From CAZVWJ01 sp964631325 (lineage in GTDB: Bacteria > T1Sed10-126), in NCBI GenBank assembly GCA_964631325.1, contig CAZVWJ010000006.1, forward strand, positions 30,510 through 94,509: a stretch of 64,000 nt of DNA. The letters run 5' to 3'. How positions within the stretch are numbered: the stretch's first letter is position 1; each line of letters begins with the position of its first letter. Below, in pieces: positions 63,951 to 64,000 of the stretch. Under the pieces are notes generated by a model that had not been told where the DNA came from, did not search any database, and saw only the letters and a program-made list of their open reading frames with translations. The position numbers and the translations under genes are program-made.

Positions 63951-64000
63951 CCCGATTAATTCACGACAGCTCATCCGTCGTGAATTAATCGCCCGGAGGG
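63951..64000. repeat. Long hairpin at the window edge, resembling an end of the structured element
   Basis: CTAA, then CCCGATTAATTCACGAC pairing perfectly over 15 bases with GTCGTGAATTAATCG (63953-63967 with 63977-63991), then CCCGGAGGG. The order CCC, hairpin, small CCC-GGA-GGG hairpin parallels the left end of the elements at 39948 and 56288, with other stem bases. The window ends here, so the rest cannot be seen. Confidence 0.6.

Overview
The window reads as an ordinary chromosome segment of a flagellated, chemotactic member of the Bacillota. The gene order ylxM-ffh-rpsP-rimM-trmD-rplS, gatCAB, alaS-ruvX-mltG and grpE-dnaK-dnaJ-rsmE, the Shine-Dalgarno motifs close to AGGAGG and the use of TTG and GTG starts all fit. 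Many proteins are rich in Asp and Glu (GrpE, a ribosomal L19 with an acidic tail, several small hypotheticals), so a moderately halophilic, Halanaerobiales-like host is a reasonable inference, not a demonstration. No rRNA, tRNA, CRISPR array, prophage or transposase gene was seen. A run of exactly 100 N (53940-54039) inside a tandem repeat shows this is a scaffolded assembly.

Layout. 1-3.2 kb: end of cheB, two small paralogous acidic proteins, then cheY-cheX on the minus strand. 3.5-7.9 kb: signal recognition particle and ribosome maturation genes. 7.9-12.8 kb: a tightly packed plus-strand run (FliK-like, FlhB-tail-like, HD-GYP, isochorismatase-like, thiC). 12.8-19.9 kb: minus-strand genes: a Rho lacking its RNA-binding half, leuD, leuC, a PLP enzyme, cysQ and a thioredoxin/CcdA fusion. 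20.3-27.3 kb: a GH94 phosphorylase coupled to purine nucleoside phosphorylase, a RecJ-like protein carrying a DnaQ-type exonuclease, a DUF3006 protein, adenosine deaminase and cytidine deaminase. 27.6-31.7 kb: a response regulator and a large multi-PAS histidine kinase. 31.9-36.8 kb: gatCAB, a coiled-coil membrane protein and flgM. 37-49.7 kb: ileS, lspA, rluD, a LysM protein, rph, rdgB, two unknown membrane proteins, alaS, ruvX, mltG. 50-56.2 kb: a cNMP-domain protein and the chaperone genes. 56.6-63.9 kb: a sulfotransferase-like gene and a full biotin set (bioB, F, H, C, D, A).

The intergenic space is unusually rich in repeats. A dispersed pyrimidine/purine-rich family occurs about ten times. 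Two tandem arrays (42- and 43-bp periods) carry a hairpin per unit. Most striking is a roughly 245-bp structured element present twice (39948-40192 and 56288-56533). It has long hairpins at both ends, a multibranched centre with paired arms kept by wobble changes, and TTAG on both flanks. Both copies sit inside members of the dispersed repeat family, at different points, as expected of independent insertions. Related solitary hairpins occur at about 17557-17630 and at the right edge of the window. I regard this as the best candidate for an undescribed element here.

The most unusual proteins are the Rho lacking its N-terminal half, the RecJ-like/DnaQ chimera with an apparently dead DHH site, and an HD-GYP protein that has lost a metal-site Asp. 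All functions are assigned by reading motifs; no database search was run.
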